Assembly (NCBI GenBank): GCA_002733715.2
Contig: NVWQ02000019.1
Coordinates: forward strand, 1 to 45,003
Source of the DNA: Methylophaga sp.
GTDB lineage: Bacteria; Pseudomonadota; Gammaproteobacteria; Nitrosococcales; Methylophagaceae
DNA: 45,003 nucleotides
Direction of reading: 5' to 3'
Part shown: piece by piece, positions 10,028-18,822 of the stretch
How the letters are laid out: the number at the start of each line of letters is the position of its first letter
Position numbering within the stretch: position 1 is the stretch's first letter
Notes under the pieces: generated by a model
The model's database searches: none
What the model saw: only the letters and a program-made list of their open reading frames with translations
Told to the model about the DNA's origin: nothing
Translations under genes and position numbers: made by a program

Positions 10028-11010
10028 AAAAACTATTTATTATCACGTTATTTTTAATGAGCTTTTCTAGCGGAGTATTTGCCAATGCAGATTTGCCTGG
10101 CTTGACTCAGTTTATTAACAAAATGGAACAAAAACATGGTTTTGATGCCGATGAATTGACCCAGCTATTTGCCAAGGTCAAAGTTAAAGATTCAATTCTG
10201 AAAGCAATTTCTCGGCCAGCAGAGAAAAGTAAGCCTTGGTATGATTATCGCAAAATTTTTATCCAAGAAAAACGTATTAAGGGTGGCATTACATTTTGGC
10301 AACAGCATGTCGAAGTATTGCAAAGAGCGGAGCAACAATATGGTGTTCCAGCTGAGATCATTATAGCTATATTAGGTGTTGAAACACGCTATGGAGGTAA
10401 TGTTGGTAGCTACCGAGTAGTTGATGCATTATCAACATTAGCGTTTCGTTATCCGCCAAGAAGTAAATTCTTCCGTAGTGAATTAGAAAACTTTTTATTA
10501 CTCACCCGTGAAGAAAATATGTCCATTTTAGATCCGGTTGGTTCGTATGCTGGCGCTATGGGCTTAGGTCAATTTATGCCGAGTAGTTATCGTGCTTATG
10601 CCGTTGATTTTGATGGTGATGAAAAGCGTGATATTTGGACTAACCCTGATGATGCAATAGGCAGTATTGCTAATTATATTAAGCTACATGGCTGGATTGT
10701 AGGAGAAAGCATTGCACATAGGACAGAGCTGTCATCGGAAGTACCAACTGCATTCGTAGAAAAAGGCTATAAACCCACACTTTCTCGGGAACAATTAGCT
10801 GCAGCAGGTGTTTCACTTAAAAACGTGCCTTATGCAGATGATAAAATAGCCCTTATCTCACTTACTCAAGAAAAAGGTGAAGAGTATTGGTTAGTCCGAC
10901 AAAATTTTTATAGTATCACCCGCTATAACCATAGTCGTATGTATGCGATGACGGTGAAACAACTAGCCGAACTTATTCGCCAACGCTATGAGCAGACATT
11001 AAATGACTAG
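10024..11010 (+). CDS. mltB: Membrane-bound lytic transglycosylase B
   Basis: MltB cleaves glycan strands of peptidoglycan, leaving 1,6-anhydro-MurNAc ends. The 328-residue protein begins with a signal peptide (residues 1-21, ending near GVFANA). Unlike E. coli MltB it has no lipobox cysteine, so it may be soluble in the periplasm. The catalytic glutamate is E120 in LGVETRYGG, and the family blocks [12 protein letters not shown] and [16 protein letters not shown] follow. The TTG start overlaps the rodA stop by 4 nt (TTGA), and the 3' end overlaps rlpA by 8 nt, so the elongation operon continues through this gene. Confidence 0.93.
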   Translation: MKKLFIITLFLMSFSSGVFANADLPGLTQFINKMEQKHGFDADELTQLFAKVKVKDSILKAISRPAEKSKPWYDYRKIFIQEKRIKGGITFWQQHVEVLQRAEQQYGVPAEIIIAILGVETRYGGNVGSYRVVDALSTLAFRYPPRSKFFRSELENFLLLTREENMSILDPVGSYAGAMGLGQFMPSSYRAYAVDFDGDEKRDIWTNPDDAIGSIANYIKLHGWIVGESIAHRTELSSEVPTAFVEKGYKPTLSREQLAAAGVSLKNVPYADDKIALISLTQEKGEEYWLVRQNFYSITRYNHSRMYAMTVKQLAELIRQRYEQTLND

Positions 11011-11809
11011 AATGCAATTAAAACTGTTATTAGCAGCAAGTTTTTATGTATTGCTGGTGGCATGTGGTGGTGGGACCGTTACACCTGACCGTGCGCCTAC
11101 TAGCCCACGAGATGTATCAAGTGTGCCCAATGCTGTGCCGCGGGATGAGCCAAAGAGTAAATATGGTAATCCGGCGCATTATGAAGTGTTTGGAAAACGT
11201 TATTACACTTTAAATAGCAGTAAAGGCTATCACGAGAAAGGTGTTGCATCATGGTATGGCAAGAAATTCCATGGTAGACGCACATCAAGTGGTGAAACGT
11301 ATGATATGTATGCGATGACGGCCGCACATAAAACATTGCCATTACCGACTTATGTTGAAGTAACTAATTTGGCCAACGGTAAGAAAATTATAGTGAAAGT
11401 GAATGACCGAGGTCCATTCCACGATAATCGCTTGATCGATTTATCTTATACGGCAGCAAAAAAACTAGGCATTATCAGCAAAGGCACCGGCATGGTTGAA
11501 GTGCGTGCAATTACAAAAAAGGGTAATTATTCTACGTCATCAGTACCCGTGACAAATGCTGCTAATAATGATTATGTCGGCTTGTATTTGCAAGTGGGTG
11601 CTTTTGGTACGTTGACCTCTGCTGAGCAGTTAAAAGTAAAATTACAACGGCAAATTGGTGATGCGATATTAATTGCGCCGTTAAAAAAACCAGAAGGGAA
11701 TTTATACCGCGTTCGAGTGGGGCCCTTATCCAATGTGGAATATGGGGATTCACTAGCAAGGCAATTAGTTGATTTAGGCTACTATGATGCCCACATAGTA
11801 GTTGAATAA
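11003..11809 (+). CDS. rlpA: Septal-ring lytic transglycosylase lipoprotein RlpA
   Basis: The signal peptide ends in a lipobox with the cysteine at residue 21 (LLVACGG), so the protein is an outer-membrane lipoprotein. A double-psi beta-barrel domain (about residues 78-170) contains GVASWYGKKFHGRRTSSGE and VNDRGPFHDNRLIDLSY. A C-terminal SPOR domain (about residues 188-268), with YLQVGAFG and YRVRVGPL, should bind denuded glycan strands at the septum. RlpA in Pseudomonas cleaves such naked glycans. The order mltB-rlpA-dacA is conserved in many gammaproteobacteria. Confidence 0.94.
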   Translation: MTRMQLKLLLAASFYVLLVACGGGTVTPDRAPTSPRDVSSVPNAVPRDEPKSKYGNPAHYEVFGKRYYTLNSSKGYHEKGVASWYGKKFHGRRTSSGETYDMYAMTAAHKTLPLPTYVEVTNLANGKKIIVKVNDRGPFHDNRLIDLSYTAAKKLGIISKGTGMVEVRAITKKGNYSTSSVPVTNAANNDYVGLYLQVGAFGTLTSAEQLKVKLQRQIGDAILIAPLKKPEGNLYRVRVGPLSNVEYGDSLARQLVDLGYYDAHIVVE

Positions 11810-11845
11810 ATAGTCCATCAGTTATAACTATTAGAGAGTAAATGA

Positions 11846-12991
11846 ATGATTAAAATATTGAAAAACAGCTTATTATTAGTATTGGCGTTGAACGTCTACA
11901 CAGCTAGTGCAGCTATTACGCCCAATCCAACGGTGCCTACCATCGCTGCAAAATCTTATATTTTGCAAGATTTTGCCAGTGGACGAATTATTGCAGAGCA
12001 AAACGCACAGCAACGCCTACCCCCAGCAAGTATTACAAAATTAATGACTGCTTATGTTGTTTCGCATGAACTTCTAGCAGGAAATATTGCACTAGAAGAT
12101 GACGTTTTAATCAGTGAAAAAGCATGGCGGATGGTCGGATCGCGTAGCTTTATTGAAGTGAATACAAAGGTGCCGGTTGAAGTATTGCTTCGAGGAATGA
12201 TTATTCAGTCGGGTAATGATGCTGCTGTAGCACTCGCTGAACACATTGCCGGGAGCGAAGAAACCTTTGCACAAATGATGAATCAATATGCCCAGCAGCT
12301 AGGCATGGTTGATACTAATTACCGTAATTCAACAGGTTTGCCCGATTCAGAACATTATACGACAGCAAAAGATATTGCCATTTTATCTGCCGCGATAATT
12401 CGTGATTTCCCTGTTCACTACAAATGGTATGCTGAAAAAGAATATACTTATAACAATATAACGCAGCATAATCGGAATAAATTGCTGTGGCGTGACACTA
12501 CAGTTGACGGCTTAAAAACGGGTCATACAGAAGAAGCGGGTTATTGTTTAGCTGCATCTGCAAAGCGTAGTGGAATGCGATTGATTTCGGTAGTATTAGG
12601 CACCAGAAGTGAAAATGCCCGAGCCCAAGAGACGCAAAAATTATTCAACTATGGTTTCCGTTTTTTTGAAACACATGATCTGTATAAAGCAGGACATCAA
12701 GTGACTACAAGCAAAATTTGGAAAGGCAGTGAAAAAGAACTTGCTTTAGGCTTAGCAGAATCATTGGCTGTTACCGTACCAAGAGGCCGTTATAAAGAAT
12801 TAGTTGCAACCACTAATTTGCAGCAACCTATTATTGCACCTGTAACTCAAGGTAGTGTACTGGGAGAAGTTGAAATTCGACTGGATAATAAGATCGTTGC
12901 TAAGCAGCCGCTTATTGCATTAACATCAGTAGAGCAGGGTAGCTGGTGGCGTCGCATTCTTGATAGTATTTTAATGCTCATTTGGGGCTAG
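11846..12991 (+). CDS. dacA: D-alanyl-D-alanine carboxypeptidase (PBP5/6 type)
   Basis: This enzyme removes the terminal D-Ala from peptidoglycan pentapeptides and so limits cross-linking. The 381-residue protein has a signal peptide (cleavage near residue 22), the serine-peptidase motifs SITK (62-65), SGN (122-124) and KTG (224-226), a C-terminal PBP5-like beta domain (about 275-365) and an amphipathic C-terminal helix (WWRRILDSILMLIWG) for membrane anchoring. A start with the AGAG-type ribosome site just upstream was chosen. It precedes the D-amino acid aminotransferase gene by 4 nt. Confidence 0.95.
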   Translation: MIKILKNSLLLVLALNVYTASAAITPNPTVPTIAAKSYILQDFASGRIIAEQNAQQRLPPASITKLMTAYVVSHELLAGNIALEDDVLISEKAWRMVGSRSFIEVNTKVPVEVLLRGMIIQSGNDAAVALAEHIAGSEETFAQMMNQYAQQLGMVDTNYRNSTGLPDSEHYTTAKDIAILSAAIIRDFPVHYKWYAEKEYTYNNITQHNRNKLLWRDTTVDGLKTGHTEEAGYCLAASAKRSGMRLISVVLGTRSENARAQETQKLFNYGFRFFETHDLYKAGHQVTTSKIWKGSEKELALGLAESLAVTVPRGRYKELVATTNLQQPIIAPVTQGSVLGEVEIRLDNKIVAKQPLIALTSVEQGSWWRRILDSILMLIWG

Positions 12992-12995
12992 TTTA

Positions 12996-13844
12996 GTGGA
13001 TCAGGTTTATTTAAATGGTTCATTTCTTCCTGCTCAGCAAGCACAAGTCTCTGTTTTTGACCGAGGTTTTTTGTTAGGTGATGGTGTTTATGAAGTTATC
13101 CCTGTTTATAAGGGAAAGTGTTTTCAATTAACGGGGCATTTAGAACGCTTGCAAGCAAGTCTTGATGGTGTACGGATGAAAAATCCATACTCAAATTCAC
13201 AGTGGAAAAACCTACTTGAAGAGTTAGTTGAGCTAAATGGCAGTGGCGATCAAGCACTATATTTGCAGGTGACTAGAGGTGTAGCACCACGAGATCATGT
13301 CTTTCCAGAAGGCGTTACACCTACAGCATTTGCAATGAGCAGCCCACTACAAGCTGTGCCAGAAAAATATAAAACAGAAGGTGCTGCTGCGATTACTTTG
13401 CCAGATATTCGCTGGCAAAATTGCAATATCAAGGCGATCACTTTATTGCCTAATAGCATGCTTAAACAACAAGCACTAGAAGCCGGAGCATTAGAAGCGC
13501 TGCTTATTCGTGATGGATACCTGACGGAAGGAGCGGCAAGCAATGCCTATGTCGTTATTGACGGTACAATTTATACAGCACCAAAAGATGAAAAAGTATT
13601 GCCGGGTATTACACGTGAAGTAGTGATTGAAATAGCTCTGGCTAACAATATGCCATTACTCGAAGAAGCGGTAACAGAGCCACAGCTAAAACAAGCCGAT
13701 GAAATATGGGTGAGTAGCTCAACAAAAGAAGTGGTGCCGATCACCGTTTTAGATGGGGAGCCGGTAGGTGATGGTATTCCTGGACCTGTATGGCAAAGAA
13801 TGGATGCGTTATATCAACAATATAAGCAAAATGGTGCGGTATGA
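12996..13844 (+). CDS. dat: D-amino acid aminotransferase (class IV PLP fold)
   Basis: The 282-residue class IV aminotransferase should interconvert D-alanine plus 2-oxoglutarate with pyruvate plus D-glutamate. The PLP-binding lysine is K146 in NCNIKAITLLPN, and FDRGFLLGDGVYEVIPVY near the N-terminus and LTEGAASNAYVV are typical of the family. Branched-chain aminotransferases share the fold, but their length and motifs differ, and the position between dacA and ybeD-lipB is a standard place for dat in this group of bacteria. It starts with GTG 4 nt after dacA and overlaps ybeD by 4 nt. It could feed D-Glu/D-Ala to wall synthesis. Confidence 0.88.
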   Translation: MDQVYLNGSFLPAQQAQVSVFDRGFLLGDGVYEVIPVYKGKCFQLTGHLERLQASLDGVRMKNPYSNSQWKNLLEELVELNGSGDQALYLQVTRGVAPRDHVFPEGVTPTAFAMSSPLQAVPEKYKTEGAAAITLPDIRWQNCNIKAITLLPNSMLKQQALEAGALEALLIRDGYLTEGAASNAYVVIDGTIYTAPKDEKVLPGITREVVIEIALANNMPLLEEAVTEPQLKQADEIWVSSSTKEVVPITVLDGEPVGDGIPGPVWQRMDALYQQYKQNGAV

Positions 13845-14113
13845 GTGAGAATAAAACTGAACCGAAAATGGAATTCCCATGTGATTTTGCTATTAAAGCA
13901 ATGGGACCCACTAGTGATGATTTTGATTCGATAGTGGTGGGTATTATTCGCCAACTTGTAGATGATATAAAAGAAGGTGCGGTCAGCACCAAACAAAGTT
14001 CCGGGGGTAAATTCACCTCTGTCACTGTTGATTTTCACGTTGAAAGTAAGCAACAACTCGATACTATTTATAAAGCCCTAAGTGATCACAAACAGGTTAA
14101 ATATATTCTGTAA
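13841..14113 (+). CDS. ybeD: YbeD/DUF493 family protein
   Basis: The 90-residue protein matches the DUF493 (YbeD) family, a small ferredoxin-like/ACT-like fold found next to lipB in gammaproteobacteria. Visible family features are [11 protein letters not shown] at the N-terminal third, the [22 protein letters not shown] block and the terminal [14 protein letters not shown]. Its biochemical role is not established; an allosteric or regulatory link to lipoylation has been suggested from gene context. It overlaps dat by 4 nt and touches lipB (shared base at 14113), so the genes are tightly coupled. Confidence 0.93.
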   Translation: MSENKTEPKMEFPCDFAIKAMGPTSDDFDSIVVGIIRQLVDDIKEGAVSTKQSSGGKFTSVTVDFHVESKQQLDTIYKALSDHKQVKYIL

Positions 14114-14718
14114 TGTTAATTAAAGACTTGGGGTTGGCAGATTTTCAACCGACCTGTGAGGCAATGCAAGCATTTACTAGTCAGCGTGATAAGGATACTG
14201 AAGATGAATTATGGTTGCTAGAACATAACCCAGTTTTTACTCAAGGCTTGAATGGCAAACCCGAACATGTATTTAATACGCAAGAAATTCCTATAATCCA
14301 AACAGATCGAGGAGGGCAAGTGACCTATCACGGTCCCGGACAATTAATTGCTTATACTTTGTTTGATATAAAACGCCGTAATATTGGTGTGCGACAAATG
14401 GTGTCTCATCTAGAAAATAGTGTGATTAGATTACTTGATACATTGGGAATTGAAGGGCAGGCACGATCAGATGCACCGGGTGTTTATGTTGATGATTGTA
14501 AAATTGCATCATTAGGACTAAGAGTAAAACGCGGAGCCTGTTATCATGGTCTTAGCTTAAATATTGATATGGATTTACTACCGTTTTCATATATTAATCC
14601 CTGCGGTTTACCTGGCATGGAAATGATTGATCTAAAAAGCTTGGGTGTAAAATTAACGATGGAACAAGCGAAACAACAATTTGTAGTTGAATTTGAAAAG
14701 CAATTACAACAAGAGTAA
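14113..14718 (+). CDS. lipB: Octanoyl-[ACP]:protein N-octanoyltransferase
   Basis: LipB transfers octanoate from acyl carrier protein to the lipoyl domains of 2-oxoacid dehydrogenases and the glycine cleavage H protein. The 201-residue protein has the lipoyl-transferase signature [15 protein letters not shown] (68-82) and the catalytic dyad Cys164 (INPCGLPG) and Lys130 ([11 protein letters not shown]). It begins at the ybeD stop and is followed 6 nt later by lipA, giving the two-step de novo lipoate pathway. gcvP and gcvT at the other end of the window belong to a system that needs lipoylation. Confidence 0.96.
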   Translation: MLIKDLGLADFQPTCEAMQAFTSQRDKDTEDELWLLEHNPVFTQGLNGKPEHVFNTQEIPIIQTDRGGQVTYHGPGQLIAYTLFDIKRRNIGVRQMVSHLENSVIRLLDTLGIEGQARSDAPGVYVDDCKIASLGLRVKRGACYHGLSLNIDMDLLPFSYINPCGLPGMEMIDLKSLGVKLTMEQAKQQFVVEFEKQLQQE

Positions 14719-14724
14719 AAGTGA

Positions 14725-15681
14725 ATGACTGAAAAAGTACAACAAAAACGTGATGTTAAAGCTTTAAAAGGTGAATCTAAGGTTTCGCGGATCCCGATTA
14801 AAATAATTCCAAGCGATCCAAAGCGTAAACCAGCGTGGATCCGTGCTAAAACACATAGCAACCCTGAAGTTTCTCGACTAAAATCGCTATTACGCGAAAA
14901 TAATTTACATACGGTGTGTGAAGAAGCTGCTTGCCCGAATCTGGGTGAATGTTTTACACATGGTACGGCTACCTTTTTGATTATGGGTAATATTTGTACC
15001 CGTCGTTGTCCTTTCTGTGACATTGCCCATGGTCGCCCTGATCCTTTAGATGAAAATGAGCCGAATCACTTGGCTAAAACAATTGCAACAATGCAGTTAA
15101 AACATGTAGTTGTCACTTCGGTAGATCGTGATGATCTGCGTGACGGTGGCTCAACTCATTTCACTCAATGTATTGCCGAAATTCGTAAACAGTCACCTCA
15201 AACAACGATTGAGGTATTAGTACCTGATTTTCGAGGGCGTATGGAAGTTGCTTTAGAACAACTGGCAAAAAGTCCACCTGATATTTTTAACCATAATTTA
15301 GAAAGCATTCCACGTTTATATAAAGCAGTTCGACCGGGCTCAGATTATCAATGGTCACTAGACTTGATTAAAAAATTTCAACAAAGGCATCCTAAAGTCC
15401 CTACAAAATCTGGATTAATGTTAGGATTAGGGGAAACCTTAGAAGAAGTGCAGCAAGTGATGCAGGATTTGCGTGATCATGGCTGTCGAATGCTAACACT
15501 AGGCCAGTATTTACAACCTAGTCGTCATCATTTAGCCGTGGAACGATTTGTAACACCTGCTGAGTTTGATCAATTAGCATTAATTGGTAAAAAAATGGGC
15601 TTTGAACATGTTGCAAGTGGTCCAATGGTGAGATCGTCTTACCATGCGGACTTGCAAGCACAAGGAGAGCATGTTTCTTAG
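14725..15681 (+). CDS. lipA: Lipoyl synthase (radical SAM)
   Basis: LipA inserts two sulfur atoms into protein-bound octanoyl groups using two [4Fe-4S] clusters. The auxiliary, sacrificial cluster ligands are C65, C70 and C76 ([12 protein letters not shown]), and the radical-SAM cluster ligands are C91, C95 and C98 (CTRRCPFC). The C-terminal RSSYHAD motif supplies the serine ligand of the auxiliary cluster. The 318-residue length is normal. It is the last gene of the dacA-dat-ybeD-lipB-lipA run; the following flavoprotein gene starts 24 nt later and may be co-transcribed. Confidence 0.97.
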   Translation: MTEKVQQKRDVKALKGESKVSRIPIKIIPSDPKRKPAWIRAKTHSNPEVSRLKSLLRENNLHTVCEEAACPNLGECFTHGTATFLIMGNICTRRCPFCDIAHGRPDPLDENEPNHLAKTIATMQLKHVVVTSVDRDDLRDGGSTHFTQCIAEIRKQSPQTTIEVLVPDFRGRMEVALEQLAKSPPDIFNHNLESIPRLYKAVRPGSDYQWSLDLIKKFQQRHPKVPTKSGLMLGLGETLEEVQQVMQDLRDHGCRMLTLGQYLQPSRHHLAVERFVTPAEFDQLALIGKKMGFEHVASGPMVRSSYHADLQAQGEHVS

Positions 15682-15705
15682 TTAAAACGTAATAGAGGTG
15701 CGGAT

Positions 15706-16977
15706 ATGACATTGAAGCGTAGAGAGTTTATAAAAACAGCCACAATTGCAGGTGTGGCAACAGTGATGTCTGCTACAGTATCTGCAACTAGAGCATCGAG
15801 CAAACAAAAAAGAGTTGTTGTTGTTGGTGGCGGCTTTGCTGGAGCTACAGCCGCTAAATACGTTGCAATGTGGTCACCGAATACCGAAGTAGTGATGATT
15901 GAACGCAATGCTCAATTTGTATCATGTCCTCAAAGTAACCTTGTTTTAGGCGGCAGTCGTACCTTGCAGCAATTAACGCATGATTACAATAGTTTGGCCG
16001 ATAATTATGATATTAAAACCGTGCAAGCTGAGGTGGTGTCCGTCGATACTGATAAGCAGCACGTCAAATTACATGACGGTGTAATAGTCGATTATGATCG
16101 TCTCATCATTGCCCCAGGCGTTGATTTTATTTACGATGATTTACCCATGCTCGCAAGTTATGAAGCACAACAAAAAATTCCTCATGCGTGGAAAGCTGGC
16201 CCACAGACTGAAATTTTAAAACAGCAATTACACGGTATGAAAAAAGGTGGAACAATGGTGATGACCGTGCCTGCCACTCCGTTCCGTTGTCCACCTGGGC
16301 CATATGAACGTGCTTGCCAAGTAGCACATTATTTAAAGCATCATAACCCAACAGCTAAGCTGATTATTTTAGATGCAAACGGTGATGTTGCATCAAAAAA
16401 AGCACTCTTTAAAGCGGCGTGGCAAAAATACTATTCAAATTTAATTGAATATGTGCCGAATAGCTTGATTGAGAGTGTTGATGTAGCTAGTTTAAGTGTT
16501 GAAACTGAGTTTGATACTTTTGCCGCTGATGTGCTTAATGTTATCCCAGCCCAAAAAGCAGGTAAGGTTGCAGAAATGGCGGGCATAATTAATGTTGATA
16601 ATCGATGGTGTAAAGTCGATTTTTTAACGTATGAATCGACAGAAAAAGAAAACGTACATGTTATTGGCGATGCAGTTCACGCTAAATTGCCTAAATCAGG
16701 ACATATGGCGAATGCACAAGCGAAAGTATGTGCAGCAGCGATTGCTGCATTACTAGCTGAACAACAACCGGAACAAGAACCGGTTTTTAGTAACACATGT
16801 TATAGTTTTATCGATGATAAACAAGCTATGCATGTTGCAGCAGTATATCGATACAACAAAGAGCAGAAATCGATGATTGTTATGCCGGGTGGCGGAGTGT
16901 CTGCAGCGGCAAGTAAACTTGAAGGCGACTACGCTAATTCTTGGGGTAAGAATATTTGGCATGACATGCTAAGGTGA
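15706..16977 (+). CDS. Tat-exported flavocytochrome c sulfide dehydrogenase-type flavoprotein (FccB/SoxF-like)
   Basis: The 423-residue protein has a twin-arginine signal (KRREFIK at residues 4-10, followed by a hydrophobic stretch), so it should be exported folded with FAD. The Rossmann motif VVVVGGGFAGATAA (37-50) binds FAD. Cys74 in FVSCPQSN lies where FccB attaches FAD covalently, and Cys195 (FRCPPGPYE) and Cys302 (WCKVDFLTYE) match the redox-active disulfide that accepts sulfide. The C-terminal region is the FCSD flavin-binding domain. FccB normally works with a cytochrome c subunit; no cytochrome gene is adjacent, so the electron acceptor is unknown. Function as sulfide dehydrogenase is inferred from family. 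Confidence 0.85.
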   Translation: MTLKRREFIKTATIAGVATVMSATVSATRASSKQKRVVVVGGGFAGATAAKYVAMWSPNTEVVMIERNAQFVSCPQSNLVLGGSRTLQQLTHDYNSLADNYDIKTVQAEVVSVDTDKQHVKLHDGVIVDYDRLIIAPGVDFIYDDLPMLASYEAQQKIPHAWKAGPQTEILKQQLHGMKKGGTMVMTVPATPFRCPPGPYERACQVAHYLKHHNPTAKLIILDANGDVASKKALFKAAWQKYYSNLIEYVPNSLIESVDVASLSVETEFDTFAADVLNVIPAQKAGKVAEMAGIINVDNRWCKVDFLTYESTEKENVHVIGDAVHAKLPKSGHMANAQAKVCAAAIAALLAEQQPEQEPVFSNTCYSFIDDKQAMHVAAVYRYNKEQKSMIVMPGGGVSAAASKLEGDYANSWGKNIWHDMLR

Positions 16978-17025
16978 TTGTACATTTCTAAGTTGATTGA
17001 ATATATAGAGTTTGAAGGAAGAACT

Positions 17026-18747
17026 ATGGCAAAAGATGTATCGGAAATATTAGCGTACCAACTCCCGGAGTTGATCTCGCCGCGAAAGGCTGCTGATATT
17101 CCATTAACGCCTAATAAACTAGAGAAATGGTTGGCAAGTTTGCCACTATTAAATGTTGGCCAGTTAAGTTATTCAATTCCCAAATATATTCAACAATTGA
17201 ATCACGTTAATATTTCGGATAGAGATCGATTTGCAATGTTAGAGCAGTTGCGTCCCGTTGTTGCGCATTTGTATATGTCGTTAACTAAGCGGTTTTCTAG
17301 AAGAAACCTTGATTTATCAAGAGAGTCGCAAGAAATTCAATGGTTAACACGTAAAATGATACATGGAATGGCGGTGGGGTATCAGCATTTATTGTCCAGT
17401 ATGGCTCAGAAAAAAATAGGCATGATGAACCGAACTCAATATACCGTATTGGCTCAAAGAACAATGTATTACTTGAGTGAACAAATTCGTTTGTCATATA
17501 TACTGTGTTGCGTGCCGCCTAAGGCAGCGTGGTTTGAGTTAAATTGCACTTATTCATATGCATTGAACCAAGGTTTAACAACGAATAAATTAAAAGATGA
17601 CTTAGCCTATTTTGACGAAAAAGGCAGTATTGATACACTTTATAATCGTATTTTATTGTTATCAATGGTTGCTCCCTATAGCTTACGTGGAGCTGAGCTA
17701 GAACAGGTTTATTATGGACTAACATCATGGACAGATCTTATTCGAATACGAAAAAATGATGAACCTTCAAAGGGCTATGCTATAGGCTTTGATGATGATT
17801 ATGGCCCTATTTATTATCCCAGACTTGAGAATATTGCAAATAAAATGGTGGTTGATAATAGCCATTTGCTTCGCCAGTTAAAACGATGGCAAGATTCAAA
17901 TGATAGGCCAGAATCATTTGATCAGAAAGGCATGTCAGACAAATTGCTGGAGCAGATTGTCTTGGCCTTAGAGGCAGTAAAAGTTGATAGTGAAGAACAA
18001 TATGAAGGTGATAATGAACCCGTAGAAGTTGTAATGGGTTTGCAGAAAATTGATTTATTTTTAGAGCATATCGATGCCATAATGAATGATGATGTAATAA
18101 ATTCACCTATTCCTAAAGTGAAAACAGGTGAATCAGAACTCGATATAGGCAGTATTGATTGGGATACGTTACAGTTTTATACGCCTACGATTCAACCTAC
18201 ATCTGCTCGAGATGTTTCGGTGAAAAAACACGTTCAACAGCAAGAAACTGATGTGCCGACAGTAAGGCGGCATAAATTTACAGTCGAAAATGAAAGTAAA
18301 ATGGGTGCTTGTATCAGTTGTAATGATCTCCATGGAAGTGGCTTGTTCATCGGTGAAATGATGTTTGTTCGGGGCTATGATCCCCAAATTTGGACATTAG
18401 GTATAGTGCGGTGGATGAGAATAGCTGAAAATAAATTGTATGTAGGTTTGTATTTAATGTCTGCTCAAGTTGATAGTGTATTGGTCAATAAGGAGGGAAC
18501 AACCGAAGAGTTGACTATGAATGCATTATGGATGGCTGACAGTGATCACGGCGATACTTTATTGTTGCCTAGAGCTGAGTTTAGAATTGGCAACAAGCTT
18601 CAATTAACACATCACGGGGAAGACCTTTCTATAACGTTAGGGAAAGATGTGTGGCATAGCGAAGGATTTGCTCAATTTACATTTTCTACACAAGGTGTGG
18701 AAAAAGATGATTCTGAGTCTTTTGAAGAATATTTGATGCCCGCTTAA
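17026..18747 (+). CDS. Large protein with C-terminal PilZ-like domain, function unknown
   Basis: I chose the ATG at 17026 because GAAGGA lies about 7 nt upstream; an in-frame TTG at 16978 has no ribosome site. The 573-residue product is cytoplasmic, with no signal or membrane helix. The N-terminal two thirds are mostly alpha-helical (LPLLNVGQLSYSIPKYIQQL, QLRPVVAHLYMSLTKRF). A C-terminal region (about residues 415-500: RRHKFTVENES, GACISCNDLHGSGLFIGEM, GIVRWMRIAENKLYVGLYLM) resembles degenerate PilZ-type c-di-GMP receptor domains. The usual RxxxR and DxSxxG motifs are not clear, so nucleotide binding is uncertain. It lies between the sulfide dehydrogenase-like gene and citrate synthase; the context does not reveal its job. 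Confidence 0.55.
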   Translation: MAKDVSEILAYQLPELISPRKAADIPLTPNKLEKWLASLPLLNVGQLSYSIPKYIQQLNHVNISDRDRFAMLEQLRPVVAHLYMSLTKRFSRRNLDLSRESQEIQWLTRKMIHGMAVGYQHLLSSMAQKKIGMMNRTQYTVLAQRTMYYLSEQIRLSYILCCVPPKAAWFELNCTYSYALNQGLTTNKLKDDLAYFDEKGSIDTLYNRILLLSMVAPYSLRGAELEQVYYGLTSWTDLIRIRKNDEPSKGYAIGFDDDYGPIYYPRLENIANKMVVDNSHLLRQLKRWQDSNDRPESFDQKGMSDKLLEQIVLALEAVKVDSEEQYEGDNEPVEVVMGLQKIDLFLEHIDAIMNDDVINSPIPKVKTGESELDIGSIDWDTLQFYTPTIQPTSARDVSVKKHVQQQETDVPTVRRHKFTVENESKMGACISCNDLHGSGLFIGEMMFVRGYDPQIWTLGIVRWMRIAENKLYVGLYLMSAQVDSVLVNKEGTTEELTMNALWMADSDHGDTLLLPRAEFRIGNKLQLTHHGEDLSITLGKDVWHSEGFAQFTFSTQGVEKDDSESFEEYLMPA

Positions 18748-18756
18748 TTGCGTTTC

Positions 18757-18765
18757 TGGTATGAT
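18757..18765 (+). promoter_or_regulatory. Extended -10 promoter of citrate synthase
   Basis: TGGTATGAT at 18757-18765 is a good extended -10 element (TG, one base, TATGAT), 58 nt upstream of the gltA ATG. No clear -35 box is at the right distance, which is typical of extended -10 promoters. Confidence 0.45.
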
Positions 18766-18822
18766 GCTCATCCATGTTAATTACAAGTAAACTAAATTAA
18801 TCAAGTTTATAAAGGTATCGGA

